A stretch of 64,000 nt of DNA from JAOAPY01 sp038237475 (GCA_038237475.1 JBBRYS010000001.1:434001-498000), one strand, 5' to 3'; positions 17,261 through 27,841 are shown, counted from the stretch's first letter. Numbers and translations are program-made. Notes: generated by a model not told the origin, from the sequence alone.

Positions 17261-18355
17261 TTACCAGTTCACAACCAGTTCCGGAGATCCCTCCCAAGCC
17301 TGCAAGTCCTCGCGGATTATAGCGCGTTCCAACTTTTGAGGTTCTTCCAATAATCTCCCGGCGCCGGCTGCTACTGCAGACAGCGGCTCAGCAGCGAGGA
17401 CAACTTTCAGATTCAGTTCCTGGTGCAAACGCTCGCTCATACCCTTGAGCAGCGCGCCGCCGCCGGTCAAAACCAACGGGGCGTAGTAAATATCTGCGGT
17501 AACCTCAGGGGGAGCGGCTTCGATCACGCTGCGTATGGTCGCAATCATCTCCGTCAGAGAAGATTGCAGAGCTTCGTGAACCTCGGCGGCGTTGATGTTG
17601 ACCGTTCGACCAGAACCGCTCGATAGTTCTTTACCCACAATCTCCAATTCTGATTCGTTTGCACTTGCTGAAAAGGCGGTACCTAACTCCATCTTGATTC
17701 GTTCCGCCGTGCACTCACCAATCTGCAGTGCGTGCCGGGCTCGCACATGATCGCGAATAGCCTCATCCATCGCGTTTCCAGCCACGGGAAGGCTGCGCGA
17801 AGAGATGACACCTCCGGAAGCGATCAAGGCGATGTTGGTAGTGCCGCCGCCGATGTCGACGACCAGATGTGCATGCTCATCTTCAAAATCGATTCCGGCC
17901 CCTGCGGCTGCCGCGAGGCCCTCGTCCACAAGATCTACACGGCCGGCGCGCGCGTCACGGGCTGCCTCTCTCACCGAACGTTGCTCAATCGTCGTTGATG
18001 AGCCGGGCACGCCGATGACCAGGTGACTGCGTCGATGCCGCCCCTGGCGGCCCAACCGAAGAAAGGCCTTGAGCATCTTTTGCGCTACCTCGAAGTTATC
18101 GATAGTGCCGCCGCGAATGGGCCGGTGCACTTCGATGTCGCGCGGTGCCCGCCCCAAAAGCTTTTGTGCTGCCTGTCCTACCGCGATGACTTCCTTCGAG
18201 TGCTTAGCCAAAGCGACTACGGATGGTTGATTCAGAACGACGCCCTGACCCGGCACATAAATGAGTGTATTCACGGTGCCCAAGTCCACCGCGAGGTGCT
18301 CAACAAAGAAATTGCTTAAGACTGTTGTGGGATTCAAAATTCCCTCCCTTTTCAC
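17261..18355 (-). CDS. Divergent MreB-like actin homologue
   Basis: The 364 residues carry the actin-fold nucleotide motifs: phosphate 1 VDLGTVNTLIYVPG (from about residue 23), VIGVPGSSTTIEQRSV, phosphate 2 VVDIGGGTTNIALI, and adenosine motif LTGGGALLKGMSERL. It differs from usual MreB at many conserved sites (for example FLRLGRQGRHRRSH and RDARAGRVDLVDEGLAAAAG), and no mreC, mreD, rodA or pbp2 gene follows. It is therefore probably a second, specialised MreB. Normal MreB guides cell-wall elongation. Directly downstream of the start region lies a 23-base tandem duplication (18402-18447). The cyclic-glucan synthase gene ends 318 bases upstream on the same strand. Confidence 0.85.
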   Translation of the reverse strand: MKREGILNPTTVLSNFFVEHLAVDLGTVNTLIYVPGQGVVLNQPSVVALAKHSKEVIAVGQAAQKLLGRAPRDIEVHRPIRGGTIDNFEVAQKMLKAFLRLGRQGRHRRSHLVIGVPGSSTTIEQRSVREAARDARAGRVDLVDEGLAAAAGAGIDFEDEHAHLVVDIGGGTTNIALIASGGVISSRSLPVAGNAMDEAIRDHVRARHALQIGECTAERIKMELGTAFSASANESELEIVGKELSSGSGRTVNINAAEVHEALQSSLTEMIATIRSVIEAAPPEVTADIYYAPLVLTGGGALLKGMSERLHQELNLKVVLAAEPLSAVAAGAGRLLEEPQKLERAIIREDLQAWEGSPELVVNW

Positions 18356-18401
18356 GCCTAACTTACATCAGGAAATGTCCGATATGCCTCGAGCGGCAGT
18401 A

Positions 18402-18447
18402 CTTTCCCCCAAGGTTATAAAGTGCTTTCCCCCAAGGTTATAAAGTG
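18402..18447. repeat. 23-base tandem duplication upstream of mreB-like gene
   Basis: Two exact, adjacent copies of a 23-base unit (ctttcccccaaggttataaa, then gtg) lie 47-92 bases upstream of the mreB-like start. On the minus strand each contains TATAAC and a following G run. Perfect identity points to a recent duplication or a conserved doubled operator. Confidence 0.9.
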
Positions 18448-18672
18448 CTAAGTCAATTTTTGTACCACAAACTGATTTCGGGAGGCGGGATTGAATTGAG
18501 GGGTCGGAATGACTGAATTTAGTGGTTGAGGGCTGAATCCACCCAAATTTCATACAATGGCGGCGTTTTGTTATCGGGCACCCTGGTGGCAACGGTCACT
18601 GAACATCCAGCGGCCTTGGAATAAAGTACTTTTGCGGTCTCCGGAAATCTTGGTGGGCGGGACCGTCGACCT
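18448..18672. other. Gap between cyclic glucan synthase and mreB-like gene
   Basis: This stretch holds the end of transcription of the synthase and the promoter of the mreB-like gene. TTGACT at about 18450-18455 (minus strand) lies just before the tandem repeat, but the spacing to the first TATAAC is too short for a normal promoter. No gene is supported here. Confidence 0.4.
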
Positions 18673-21600
18673 TTAACGTGCGGGCAAGCTTGCTGCACTC
18701 GGTAACTCTTCAGCTGGCTCCGTGGCTGGAACTTCTCCCAACACGACACGCACGATATGCATGCCACGATCACTGGTCAGCTGAATTTCTCCTCCCGAAA
18801 CATTCCTGCCGTCAAGTTCAATGGATGCCACGCCGCGGCTGACGGCTTTTGGATTCTCCACTGCGATACGCCAGGTCGTGTCGCCGCGGCGATAAATCAT
18901 TTCAAACTCTCGCCACCAGCGCGGGATACAGGGTTCAATCCGCAGACGATCGCCTCGCAACTGGAATCCCAGAATAGACTCAAGCCCGGCGCGATACATC
19001 CAGCCGGCCGATCCTGTGTACCAGGTCCAACCTCCCCGGCCGGTATGCGGCGGCACAGCGTACACGTCGCCGGCCGCGACGTAGGGCTCGACCTTGTATT
19101 TATGCAGGCCTGCTCGCGTCGAAGCATGATTGATGGGGTTGAGCAACGAGAATAATTCTCCGCTGCGATCGCCATCGCCGAGCAACGCAAACGCGATCAT
19201 GGTCCAGATGGCTCCATGCGTGTACTGCCCGCCGTTTTCCCGCACCCCCGGAGCATAGCCTTTGATGTAACCCGGGTTGAGCTTGCCCTTGTCGAACGGC
19301 GGAGTGAAAAGCAGCACCAGTCCATCGCCGCGGCGGATCAGGTATTCATCAACTGCTGCCATGGCTCGCACTGCCAGGTGTGGCTCCGCTGCCCCTGAGA
19401 TCACGCCCCACGATTGCGCGATGGAATCTATGCGGCACTCATCGTTTTGCGCCGAACCGAGCGGGGTGCCATCGTCGAAGTAAGCGCGCCGATACCAGTC
19501 GCCGTCCCAGGCATTCTGATTCAAAGCTTTCTTTAACTGTGTCATGTGCGCGCGATAGCGCTGCGCCAATTCCGGCTGTTCTTTCTGGTCGCAGAACGGC
19601 GCGAACCCCTCGAGCGTGGTATAGAGAAACCATCCCAACCAGACGCTTTCGCCTTTGCCGAGATATCCCACCCGGTTCATGCCGTCGTTCCAGTCACCCG
19701 CGCCCATCAGCGGCAGCCCGTGCTCGCCAACGGGAAGGCTGCGATTAAGTGCCCGCACACAGTGTTCGAAGACCGAACCAGATTCATTGGACACTGTCGG
19801 CTGCAGGTAGGTTTCATGCTCGTCAGGACCAAGCAAGGGGGCCTCGAGAAAGGGTACGTCCACGTCAAGCACGGTCGTATCGCCAGTCACGTTGATGTAA
19901 AACGCAGCCACCAGCGGCAACCACAATAGGTCGTCAGAGAATTTCGTGCGCACGCCACGCCCGGTTGGCGGATGCCACCAGTGTTGCACATCGCCTTCCT
20001 TGAACTGGTGATGTGCGGCCCTGACGATCTGAGCCCGCGCAGTCTTCGGATCGCCATAGACCAGCGCCATCACATCCTGCAACTGATCGCGAAAACCATA
20101 GGCGCCGCCTGATTGATAGAAAGCGGTACGCGCCTGAATACGACACGACAACGTCTGATAAACGAGCCAGCGATTCAACATTAAATCCATGGCTGCATCC
20201 GGCGTGCGAACCTGCACGGCTCCTAAAATGCTGTCCCAGGAATGCAGGATTTCATCGAACGCCTGGTTAACGATCGTTCCCTGTCGATAGCGCGACACCA
20301 ACTCCAGCGCCTTCTCTTTTGCATCGGCCTCGCCCAGCAGGAAAACGATCTCGCGCGCTTCCCCCGGCTGCAATTCAATGGTGGCCTGGATAGCAATACA
20401 TGGATCCAAACCAGCGCCGTCGCGCCCGCCCAATTTGGTGCGACGCAGGCCGGCCGGACGCGCGAGATTCCCATTCCGGCCTACAAATTCCCGCCGATCG
20501 CAGGTGGTGCTGGTGACCTCGCCATTAGTGGCGGCAAAGGCCACACGACCGGCGAATTCATTGTTGTAAGGATTGTGCGCGAGGACTGCACCGCTCTTGT
20601 CTATCTCGGTCACGATGTAGGGTGCCGAGGTGCTGCGCATCACTCCCAGCACGAGTTCGTTGTAGAAGGTGATCGACAAAACTCTGCGGCGATCTGTGAG
20701 ATTGCGCAGTCGCAACAGCGAAATCTTCACGGGATCTTCCAGCGGCGCAAACAGCAGCAGTTCCTGTGAAATCCCATGGCTGCTGTGCTCAAAGACACTG
20801 TAACCCTGACCATGCCGCACGGTATAAGTTTCGGGCTCGCGAATCGGGAGCGGAGTTGGCGACCAGATTTCACCGGTCTCTTCATCGCGCAGGTACAGGA
20901 CTTCTCCGGGTGGGTCGCTGACGGCGTCGTTCGACCACGGTGTCAGGCGATTCTCGCGACTGTTGATGGACCATGTATAGCCGCTTCCACTTTCGGTCAC
21001 CTGAAAACCAAAATACGGATTGTGGGCCACGACATTGGCCCAGGGCGCCGGAGTCCATTGCCCCTCACCGAGCACGGTTACATACTCACGTCCATCCTGA
21101 ACAAAACCTCCAAGGCCGTTAAAGAAATTAAGCTCGGGAAAAGATTTTGCCTCGGCAACGTAAGGTCGAGCCGGCCCGCGCGGTGTGAAAACCGACGGCA
21201 AAGGTTCATCTACCGGCCGACGTCCAATCTGTTCCTCCAGCGAGCCGCGTTCCGTTACCAGCACCACTCGCGCGACCGCATGCAGCAGAATTCGGTCTTC
21301 ATCGGGCATTAAATCGGAGCGGCGCAGATACACACCGCCAGGCTTATCCTGCAACCCCTGCAAGCCACTGGTGCGCACCATCGTCTGCAACTCATCCTGC
21401 AGAGACTGGACATAGCTGGAGGGATGATCGTTGAGAATCACCAGATCGATCTTCAGTCCCTTGTAGTGCAGGTACTCATGACCGTGAAGGATCTGCCTCA
21501 CCATACGTAAATGCTCTTCGCGACCGATTCGCACCAGCACGATCGGGAGGTCACCGCTGATGCCGTAGGCCCAGAGACCCGATTGACCCTTCGTGTTCAG

Positions 21601-24600
21601 GGCCAGTACGTACGGTCGAACTCGCAGCGAAGCGTCGGAATAGATCACACGTCCGGCCAACCTCTGAAACAAGTGTGCATCTTCGGCGCCAATGCTGAGA
21701 TGAGTCATCTCAACCTGGGCCCTGGTCCAGGCCAGGCGCGACTGGCGCTCAAAGGTATTGGGATCGTGATATTTGTCAGCGAGCGTGACTGCCTCTTCGC
21801 GCGAACTGGCGACCGCGGTCGTGAAAGTCACCCGTGCGGTTTCATTGGGCCGCAGACGCACCCGGCAACGCAGGCTAAATACCGGATCAAGTACAGCACC
21901 GACTGTGTTTGATAAAGGGCGCTCTTCCATCACGGCCACGGGATCGGAAACGGTGTGTCCGCGCCCGAGAAAGCGGCCCCGGTCGGTCTCGTACTGGACA
22001 CCACCGATCATCGCGCCTTCAGTCAGGACCACATGCACGCCCCAGACGGGAGGATCGTCATTCGAGAACTGCCGGCGATGGGCCAGCAGCGCATTCTGGG
22101 CGGCGGAAAATTCAGTTTCGATGAAGAGATTGCCAAAGGCCGGATGAGCATCATCGGCCCTGGCGGGCGCTAAAACGATTTCGGCATAACTCGTCAGCTC
22201 AATCTCACTGGTACGCGTCGAATTATTCGTCAGCGATACCTGGCGCACTTCCGCGTTTTCTTCCGGGGATACCACAATTTCAGTATGAGTAACGATACCG
22301 GAATCGGCGCGCCAAAACTCTGCCTTATCTTCAGCAAAGGACACCTCATAAGACTGGGGCGCGCGGCGCACCGGTTGGTGTCCCGCGGACCAGACGGCGC
22401 CGCTGTAGACGTCGCGCAGGTAAATAAAAGTACCCCAGTCATCTCGAGTTCCATCTTCGCGCCAACGCGTTACAGCGCGTTCTCCGGATTGTGAGTAGCC
22501 CGATCCGGCCGCCGTCAACATCACGGTGTAGTTTCCGTTGGAGAGCAGTTGGGTGCGCGGAGTCACCTGGTCCGCACTGCGATAGGTGCGCGCCACTGTT
22601 CCCTGAAGAGTGCGGGCGACCCTCCCAATCAGGACCTCTTCCGCGCGCGGACGCGTCGCCGGCACTCCCTGCGGAATTCGTTCCTGCAGCAGCAGGTCGG
22701 TGGCCTGCACGAGCGGGTCGGCGTGGAACCTGCCTTCCATCAAACCGTCGTTGAGGACGTTATCGAGCGCGACCAGACTCATGTCCTGATGATGGGCCAT
22801 GAAAGCGCGAATCAGCACCAGCCGTTGATTCTGCGGCAAGCGCTCGGGGGTGTAATCGATTGCTTCATAAAATCCATAGCGCCCCAAAGCTCCTTCTTGT
22901 CGCAGCTTGATCAGATTGGTAATGGCAGCGCCGGAATCAACCATCGCAGCGAGCATGGTCGCATAGGGTGATACGACCAGGTCCTGAACCAGACCGCGCT
23001 TCAGGCCCAGGCCAGGTACGCCGAAAGGCGCGTACTGATAATTCAGGTGCAGGTCTCGCGCGTTGTAGGCTGACTCTGAAATACCCCAGGGAACATCGCG
23101 TTCTTCACCGTATTCAATTTGCCGGGTAATCACCGCACGATAGGTTTGATCGAGCAGCGTCTCCGGATAAGTGCGCATCATCAGGAGCGGCATGAGATAT
23201 TCGAACATTGTGCCGGTCCACGAGATTAGGGCGCGGGCCCGGTGCACCAGAGTCAATTGCCGGCCCAAACGGAACCAGTGATCCTGTGGGACGTCGCCCT
23301 TGGCGATACCGACAAAGCTCGCGACACGCGCCTCGGATGCCAACAAATCATAATAGGAATTATCCGGCTTCAGCTCACCGACGTTGTACCCGATGGTGAA
23401 CAACTCACGCTCTTCGTCCAGCAGGAACGCGAAGTCCATCTCGTGAAAACTGCTCTCGCAGTTTTGCGCCAGACGTCGCATGCGCACCAGGACATCCCGA
23501 GTCGAGCCGACTGCGCCTTCCAGTTTGGCAGCCAGCTCACCCAGAGGTTTGCCGGCGCTTCCTGGTTCCAGCGAAGCTTTTCCAGTGGCATCCGTCAATG
23601 CCCGCAGCGCGGCGAGTTCCTGCATAGCTTCATTAGCTAGCTCCGGAATATCCGCCAGCGTCGGTATGCGATCGGTGAATGCTTTGACTCGTTCCCATTG
23701 TTCTCGGACCGCCGGGCCGGTGCGATCGGCGAGCGCTTCGATTTCAACACCGCTGATAACGGCCCAGGGCACCAGCATCGTGACGTCGCGGCGCAGGCCT
23801 CGCAGTTGGTGCCGCAGCGCACTGATCCACCAGCTCAGATCGGCGTAGCTTTCCTCGCCATGCTCAAGGGCAAGGGCCCCCACTATGTCTTCGATTATCG
23901 CGGCCCGCTCGCTCAAAGCATCAAACAATGTGGCCCAGGCAGACAGCGTCGGCGGCGTGGCGGCGGCGGCCAGTTGTTTGCACGCTTCGATCTCTTCGCG
24001 CAAATGCTTGATGGTGATGACTTCGGTGCGCTGCCGGATAGTTCCCAACCGGCCCGCCTCTTCGCTTATCAGCTCGATCGTATCAGCCAGACCGTGTCTG
24101 GTGGCCTCTTTAAAGACCGGCTCTTCCTGCAGTTCAATGAAAAACTGTTTAAGTGTAATCAGGTGGCCGGCGAGATTCCCGCTGTCCACGGTCGAGATGT
24201 AATGCGGTAATAGCGGATCAAGTGTGCGCGTGTCATACCAATTAAAGAAATGGCCGTGAAACTTCTGCAGGCGCGACAGTGTCGCCAAAGTCAATTCGGC
24301 GCGTTCGGTCGCTTCGAGCGCTCCGACGTAACCCAGGTCGTGCGCCGCCGCGGTTGAAATCAGCAGCAGGCCCATGTTCGTCGGTGAGGTACGATGCGCG
24401 ATGGTGGCTACCGGATCCTCCTGAAAATTGTCCGGCGGAAGCCAGTTATCGTCCTTCCCCACGAAGGTTTCAAAAAAGCGCCAGGTACGACGCGCGATCA
24501 GCCGCGCGAAAAGCACTTCGTCACCGGATAAGCTGCGCTTTTCTTTCACAACCCTGCGGCTCACCCACCATGCAATCAGTGGTGAACTCAACCAGGCTGC

Positions 24601-27543
24601 GATGAAGACGGCAGCCGGGACACGCGCTGCCGATCGTGAAAACAAAATCGCAGCCGCGCATGCAAATGCCAGCGGAACCACCGGCCACATGTAACGAACA
24701 AACGAGGCCAGATCGTGTTTGCTGCGTCGTTCCGTATCAGCAGCCGTGACCCATTCCAGCAGGTGTTTGCGCGAGAAGTTCTTTCGATAGAGAGTGCGCA
24801 GAATCGCATCCGCATTCAGATAAGCCTGGTGGCCGAGGAAGATGAACATCAGCGCGAACTGAGCCGTGTTCGTAAGCAAGTCTTCCCAGACGCTCCACAT
24901 GTGACTGGTCCATGGTATGCCGCGCGGATGCGCCATGACGTTGGTGGTCACGTGCATATAAATCGGGAAGGCCATCGTGATTACGATGAATAGACTCCAG
25001 AGCCAGGGCGAACCAGGCAGGATGGTCCATGCTGTCAGCAGCCACAAAACCATGGCGCTGGCGGTTAGACTGCGCCGCAGGTTATCCAGGATCTTCCAGC
25101 GAGAGATAAGTGGCAGGTTATTAGGTACCTGGCGTCCACTTTCATCCGGCACTCTGCTAAACAACCAGGAAGCGATTTGCCAATCGCCGCGTGTCCAACG
25201 ATGCTGCCGCTTGGCGTAGGTGTCATAGTGAGTGGGATAGTCATCGAGCAGTTCGATATCCGTAACCAGCGCCGCGCGCGCGTAAAGAGACTCGAAGAGA
25301 TCGTGACTGAGCAGCGCGTTCTCCGGCACACGCCCGGCCAGGGTCTCCTCAAACGCGTCGACATCATATAGACCCTTACCTGTATAGCTTCCTTCTCCGA
25401 AGAGATCCTGGTAGACGTCCGAAACGGCTGTGGTGTAGGGATCGACACCGGTGTTGCCGGAAAACAAACCCGCGAAGATCGACTGATAGGAACTCGGGAG
25501 CGAGACGCTGACGCGCGGCTGAAATATGCCGTAGCCCCGCGTGACCCGGCGCAACCGAGGATCGATCTTCGCGCGATTCAACGGGTGCAGAGCAGTCCCA
25601 ATCAAACGGCGCGCGACGTCGCGTGGCAATTGCGTGTCCGCGTCGAGGGTGATCACATAACGAATGGCGGACAGTTCGTGTTGATCGCCGGTCCGGACGA
25701 TGAAAGTAGTATCGGTGGCGCCGCGAAGAATGCGGTTCAGTTCGCGCAGCTTACCGCGCTTGCGCTCCCATCCCATCCATTTCCCTTCGGACGGATTCCA
25801 AAGACGACGGCGATGAAACAGGTAGAAGCGCGGCTGCTGGTTCTTGCTGCCATATCGGGCATTGAGCCGTTCAATGCCAGAGAGGGCAGCCTCTAGCAAT
25901 GCATCATCACCCGGCATCTCTGCCTCGGCGGCATCCGCAAAGTCACCGAGCAGGCCAAAGTGAATGCGCTCATCCTCGTTGGCGAGAAACAATACCTCCA
26001 GCTTCTCTATCAGGTGCTCAACCACCCCAATACTTGAATAGATAGTAGGTATGACAACGAGCGTGCGGGCCTCAGGGGGCACGCCCTTCTCCATATTCAT
26101 CCGTCCCAACACATGCGGCTGGAAAAGTCGAGTGATATCAAAGTTGAGAACGCTCAGGGCCAGATCGCCCGCAGGCAGAATCGCCAGCAGCGCCACTACA
26201 ATCATCAGCGGCCACCCGCCACCAGCGCTGTAAAGCGCCGTAGTCACTAGTGAGACTATGACACCTGTCAAAAGAAGGAGGACACCGATAAAGAAGAAGG
26301 TCGGGTGACGCAAAATTGAGCGCCGGAATCTCTCACCGAGTCGCCGCCGGTAATGGAACACTGCTTCCAATTGTGGCAGCCCGTCATCCGTCAGGTAGTA
26401 ACCAACGTGGGACTGGAAATCGGTTACGGCAGAGGGCGACTTTACCTGTGAAGCATGCCGGGCAAAGTCGACTGCGGCCTGCGCAACTTTCACCTCATCG
26501 GCGTTGGTTCGCTTGCTGATTCTTTCAATCACATGACGATAGCGATCGCGGCTGGCGAACTCCATCGTGAGATAAGCACCGGCCGGATCGCGGCCCAGGA
26601 TGGGCTCGATCAAACTCACACTTTCGAAGAAGTCCTGCCAATCCAGGTTCGACAACAGCCGCATGCTGGTGATGATGTTGCCGACCGTGACCTGCGCCGC
26701 CGCCTGTCGTTGATGTTCGTTCTGCATCACCTGCTCAATGCTGGTGTTCTGGAGGCGCAACTGCTGTTCCAACCACTCAAAGACGGGAGTGACGGCTGTG
26801 TCCTGCTCGCGCAGACGTTGCATTAACTGAACGACAAAACCGCGCGGCACCTTTTCGCGTTTGGCGAATCGGTCTGCCACCAGTGCCACCAAATCCTTAG
26901 GTTGCGTGGCAGCCAGATCCAGCAACTTGTCTGCAAACTTGTCGGCCTGCGAGCGCTCATCACGCCATAGCACTATCTGGGTGGATAGGCGGCGCAGGTT
27001 TTCCACCAAAGCCAGACGCAAACTGATCGCGACTGCCCATAGTTCACCAATATTCAAGGCAGAAACTGATTGGTAAGCAGCGATGAAGCGTTTCAGCGTG
27101 GCCGGATCCAGACGACTGTCGGTATGTGCAATCAGTGCCAGGGCAACTGCGTAGATACGCGGGTAGTCAGCCAATTCGCCGTCAGCCAGCTTAGGCAGTT
27201 CGTTGTAGTACCCCTTCGGCAGATCCTCGCGAATCTCCCGCAGTTGCTCCTCAACGATATGGAAGTTGTCCAGCAACCACTCGGCAGCAGGCGTGATCGA
27301 CTCGCCCTGGCGAACAGCTTCCACCAGAGCGCGGTAAGCCGCGACGAGTTTGCGGCCATTGTCTTCCAGGCGCGGCAAGAGTCGCGCACGGCCTCTTTTT
27401 TTCAGAATGCGATGTTCGGGCGCTAGCGCGATTGCATATTGCTCAAGGCGTTCGACGCTGAAAAGTTCTCCACGAATCGGCTCGCCGTCTCCGGATAGAG
27501 TCGGTTGCTTTTTGGCAGGTCGCGATCGAAAAAGTTCAGCCAT
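18673..27543 (-). CDS. ndvB: Cyclic beta-1,2-glucan synthase (NdvB/ChvB-like)
   Basis: This giant 2,956-residue inner-membrane enzyme matches the NdvB/ChvB plan. After an N-terminal helical domain and membrane spans (about 411-455), a GT84-type glycosyltransferase domain holds YVITLDADTQLP (about 633) and QHRW (about 779). More spans follow (about 828-870 and beyond). A glycoamylase-like domain (about 1240-1560) contains WTGTMFEYLMP and YGFYEAIDYTP; this domain sets chain length in ChvB. Two GH94-type beta-sandwich modules (about 1660-1930 and 2160-2430) precede the (alpha/alpha)6 catalytic domain with GAGDWNDGMN (about 2618), which closes the ring by phosphorolysis. The product is a periplasmic cyclic glucan used in osmotic adaptation and, in some bacteria, host interaction. 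Slightly longer than typical (about 2,830). Identity is secure. Confidence 0.93.
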   Translation of the reverse strand: MAELFRSRPAKKQPTLSGDGEPIRGELFSVERLEQYAIALAPEHRILKKRGRARLLPRLEDNGRKLVAAYRALVEAVRQGESITPAAEWLLDNFHIVEEQLREIREDLPKGYYNELPKLADGELADYPRIYAVALALIAHTDSRLDPATLKRFIAAYQSVSALNIGELWAVAISLRLALVENLRRLSTQIVLWRDERSQADKFADKLLDLAATQPKDLVALVADRFAKREKVPRGFVVQLMQRLREQDTAVTPVFEWLEQQLRLQNTSIEQVMQNEHQRQAAAQVTVGNIITSMRLLSNLDWQDFFESVSLIEPILGRDPAGAYLTMEFASRDRYRHVIERISKRTNADEVKVAQAAVDFARHASQVKSPSAVTDFQSHVGYYLTDDGLPQLEAVFHYRRRLGERFRRSILRHPTFFFIGVLLLLTGVIVSLVTTALYSAGGGWPLMIVVALLAILPAGDLALSVLNFDITRLFQPHVLGRMNMEKGVPPEARTLVVIPTIYSSIGVVEHLIEKLEVLFLANEDERIHFGLLGDFADAAEAEMPGDDALLEAALSGIERLNARYGSKNQQPRFYLFHRRRLWNPSEGKWMGWERKRGKLRELNRILRGATDTTFIVRTGDQHELSAIRYVITLDADTQLPRDVARRLIGTALHPLNRAKIDPRLRRVTRGYGIFQPRVSVSLPSSYQSIFAGLFSGNTGVDPYTTAVSDVYQDLFGEGSYTGKGLYDVDAFEETLAGRVPENALLSHDLFESLYARAALVTDIELLDDYPTHYDTYAKRQHRWTRGDWQIASWLFSRVPDESGRQVPNNLPLISRWKILDNLRRSLTASAMVLWLLTAWTILPGSPWLWSLFIVITMAFPIYMHVTTNVMAHPRGIPWTSHMWSVWEDLLTNTAQFALMFIFLGHQAYLNADAILRTLYRKNFSRKHLLEWVTAADTERRSKHDLASFVRYMWPVVPLAFACAAAILFSRSAARVPAAVFIAAWLSSPLIAWWVSRRVVKEKRSLSGDEVLFARLIARRTWRFFETFVGKDDNWLPPDNFQEDPVATIAHRTSPTNMGLLLISTAAAHDLGYVGALEATERAELTLATLSRLQKFHGHFFNWYDTRTLDPLLPHYISTVDSGNLAGHLITLKQFFIELQEEPVFKEATRHGLADTIELISEEAGRLGTIRQRTEVITIKHLREEIEACKQLAAAATPPTLSAWATLFDALSERAAIIEDIVGALALEHGEESYADLSWWISALRHQLRGLRRDVTMLVPWAVISGVEIEALADRTGPAVREQWERVKAFTDRIPTLADIPELANEAMQELAALRALTDATGKASLEPGSAGKPLGELAAKLEGAVGSTRDVLVRMRRLAQNCESSFHEMDFAFLLDEERELFTIGYNVGELKPDNSYYDLLASEARVASFVGIAKGDVPQDHWFRLGRQLTLVHRARALISWTGTMFEYLMPLLMMRTYPETLLDQTYRAVITRQIEYGEERDVPWGISESAYNARDLHLNYQYAPFGVPGLGLKRGLVQDLVVSPYATMLAAMVDSGAAITNLIKLRQEGALGRYGFYEAIDYTPERLPQNQRLVLIRAFMAHHQDMSLVALDNVLNDGLMEGRFHADPLVQATDLLLQERIPQGVPATRPRAEEVLIGRVARTLQGTVARTYRSADQVTPRTQLLSNGNYTVMLTAAGSGYSQSGERAVTRWREDGTRDDWGTFIYLRDVYSGAVWSAGHQPVRRAPQSYEVSFAEDKAEFWRADSGIVTHTEIVVSPEENAEVRQVSLTNNSTRTSEIELTSYAEIVLAPARADDAHPAFGNLFIETEFSAAQNALLAHRRQFSNDDPPVWGVHVVLTEGAMIGGVQYETDRGRFLGRGHTVSDPVAVMEERPLSNTVGAVLDPVFSLRCRVRLRPNETARVTFTTAVASSREEAVTLADKYHDPNTFERQSRLAWTRAQVEMTHLSIGAEDAHLFQRLAGRVIYSDASLRVRPYVLALNTKGQSGLWAYGISGDLPIVLVRIGREEHLRMVRQILHGHEYLHYKGLKIDLVILNDHPSSYVQSLQDELQTMVRTSGLQGLQDKPGGVYLRRSDLMPDEDRILLHAVARVVLVTERGSLEEQIGRRPVDEPLPSVFTPRGPARPYVAEAKSFPELNFFNGLGGFVQDGREYVTVLGEGQWTPAPWANVVAHNPYFGFQVTESGSGYTWSINSRENRLTPWSNDAVSDPPGEVLYLRDEETGEIWSPTPLPIREPETYTVRHGQGYSVFEHSSHGISQELLLFAPLEDPVKISLLRLRNLTDRRRVLSITFYNELVLGVMRSTSAPYIVTEIDKSGAVLAHNPYNNEFAGRVAFAATNGEVTSTTCDRREFVGRNGNLARPAGLRRTKLGGRDGAGLDPCIAIQATIELQPGEAREIVFLLGEADAKEKALELVSRYRQGTIVNQAFDEILHSWDSILGAVQVRTPDAAMDLMLNRWLVYQTLSCRIQARTAFYQSGGAYGFRDQLQDVMALVYGDPKTARAQIVRAAHHQFKEGDVQHWWHPPTGRGVRTKFSDDLLWLPLVAAFYINVTGDTTVLDVDVPFLEAPLLGPDEHETYLQPTVSNESGSVFEHCVRALNRSLPVGEHGLPLMGAGDWNDGMNRVGYLGKGESVWLGWFLYTTLEGFAPFCDQKEQPELAQRYRAHMTQLKKALNQNAWDGDWYRRAYFDDGTPLGSAQNDECRIDSIAQSWGVISGAAEPHLAVRAMAAVDEYLIRRGDGLVLLFTPPFDKGKLNPGYIKGYAPGVRENGGQYTHGAIWTMIAFALLGDGDRSGELFSLLNPINHASTRAGLHKYKVEPYVAAGDVYAVPPHTGRGGWTWYTGSAGWMYRAGLESILGFQLRGDRLRIEPCIPRWWREFEMIYRRGDTTWRIAVENPKAVSRGVASIELDGRNVSGGEIQLTSDRGMHIVRVVLGEVPATEPAEELPSAASLPAR

Positions 27544-27718
27544 ACGAATTCGCAGAGGAAACGCGAGGTGCCACCAGCCCAGGGCGGATCAAGCTACTTC
27601 CCACGGGGAAACTTGCGGAGTTTTTATACCGGCGAGACGATGATACCCGATCCGGGTGGTTGTAAGTTAATGAGGGATCGGGAACTGAAGTGTGAGGCGT
27701 CTCGCGTATGTTTAGTGT

Positions 27719-27841
27719 TTAGCAATGGATCTGTCCCAACAGCCAAAACACGATAATGAAGATGATAATTGTGGACAGGCATCCGCCGCCCCACTTCCAG
27801 GCTGCGACGCCTGCCAGGATTCCGCGTAGTGGACCTTGCAT
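27719..27841 (-). CDS. 40-residue membrane protein
   Basis: The gene begins with a strong AAGGAG six bases before ATG. The 40-residue product has a short N-terminal stretch MQGPLRGILAGVAAWKWG, a glycine-rich turn GGGC, and one strongly hydrophobic span (about 22-36, ending in WLLGQIHC). Tryptophan and glycine flank the span, as in small bacterial membrane proteins. It is downstream of the hemerythrin gene on the same strand but separated from it by a large hairpin (27879-27928). I recall similar very short WKWGGG-type proteins from other soil bacteria but cannot name a family. Function unknown. Confidence 0.7.
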   Translation of the reverse strand: MQGPLRGILAGVAAWKWGGGCLSTIIIFIIVFWLLGQIHC

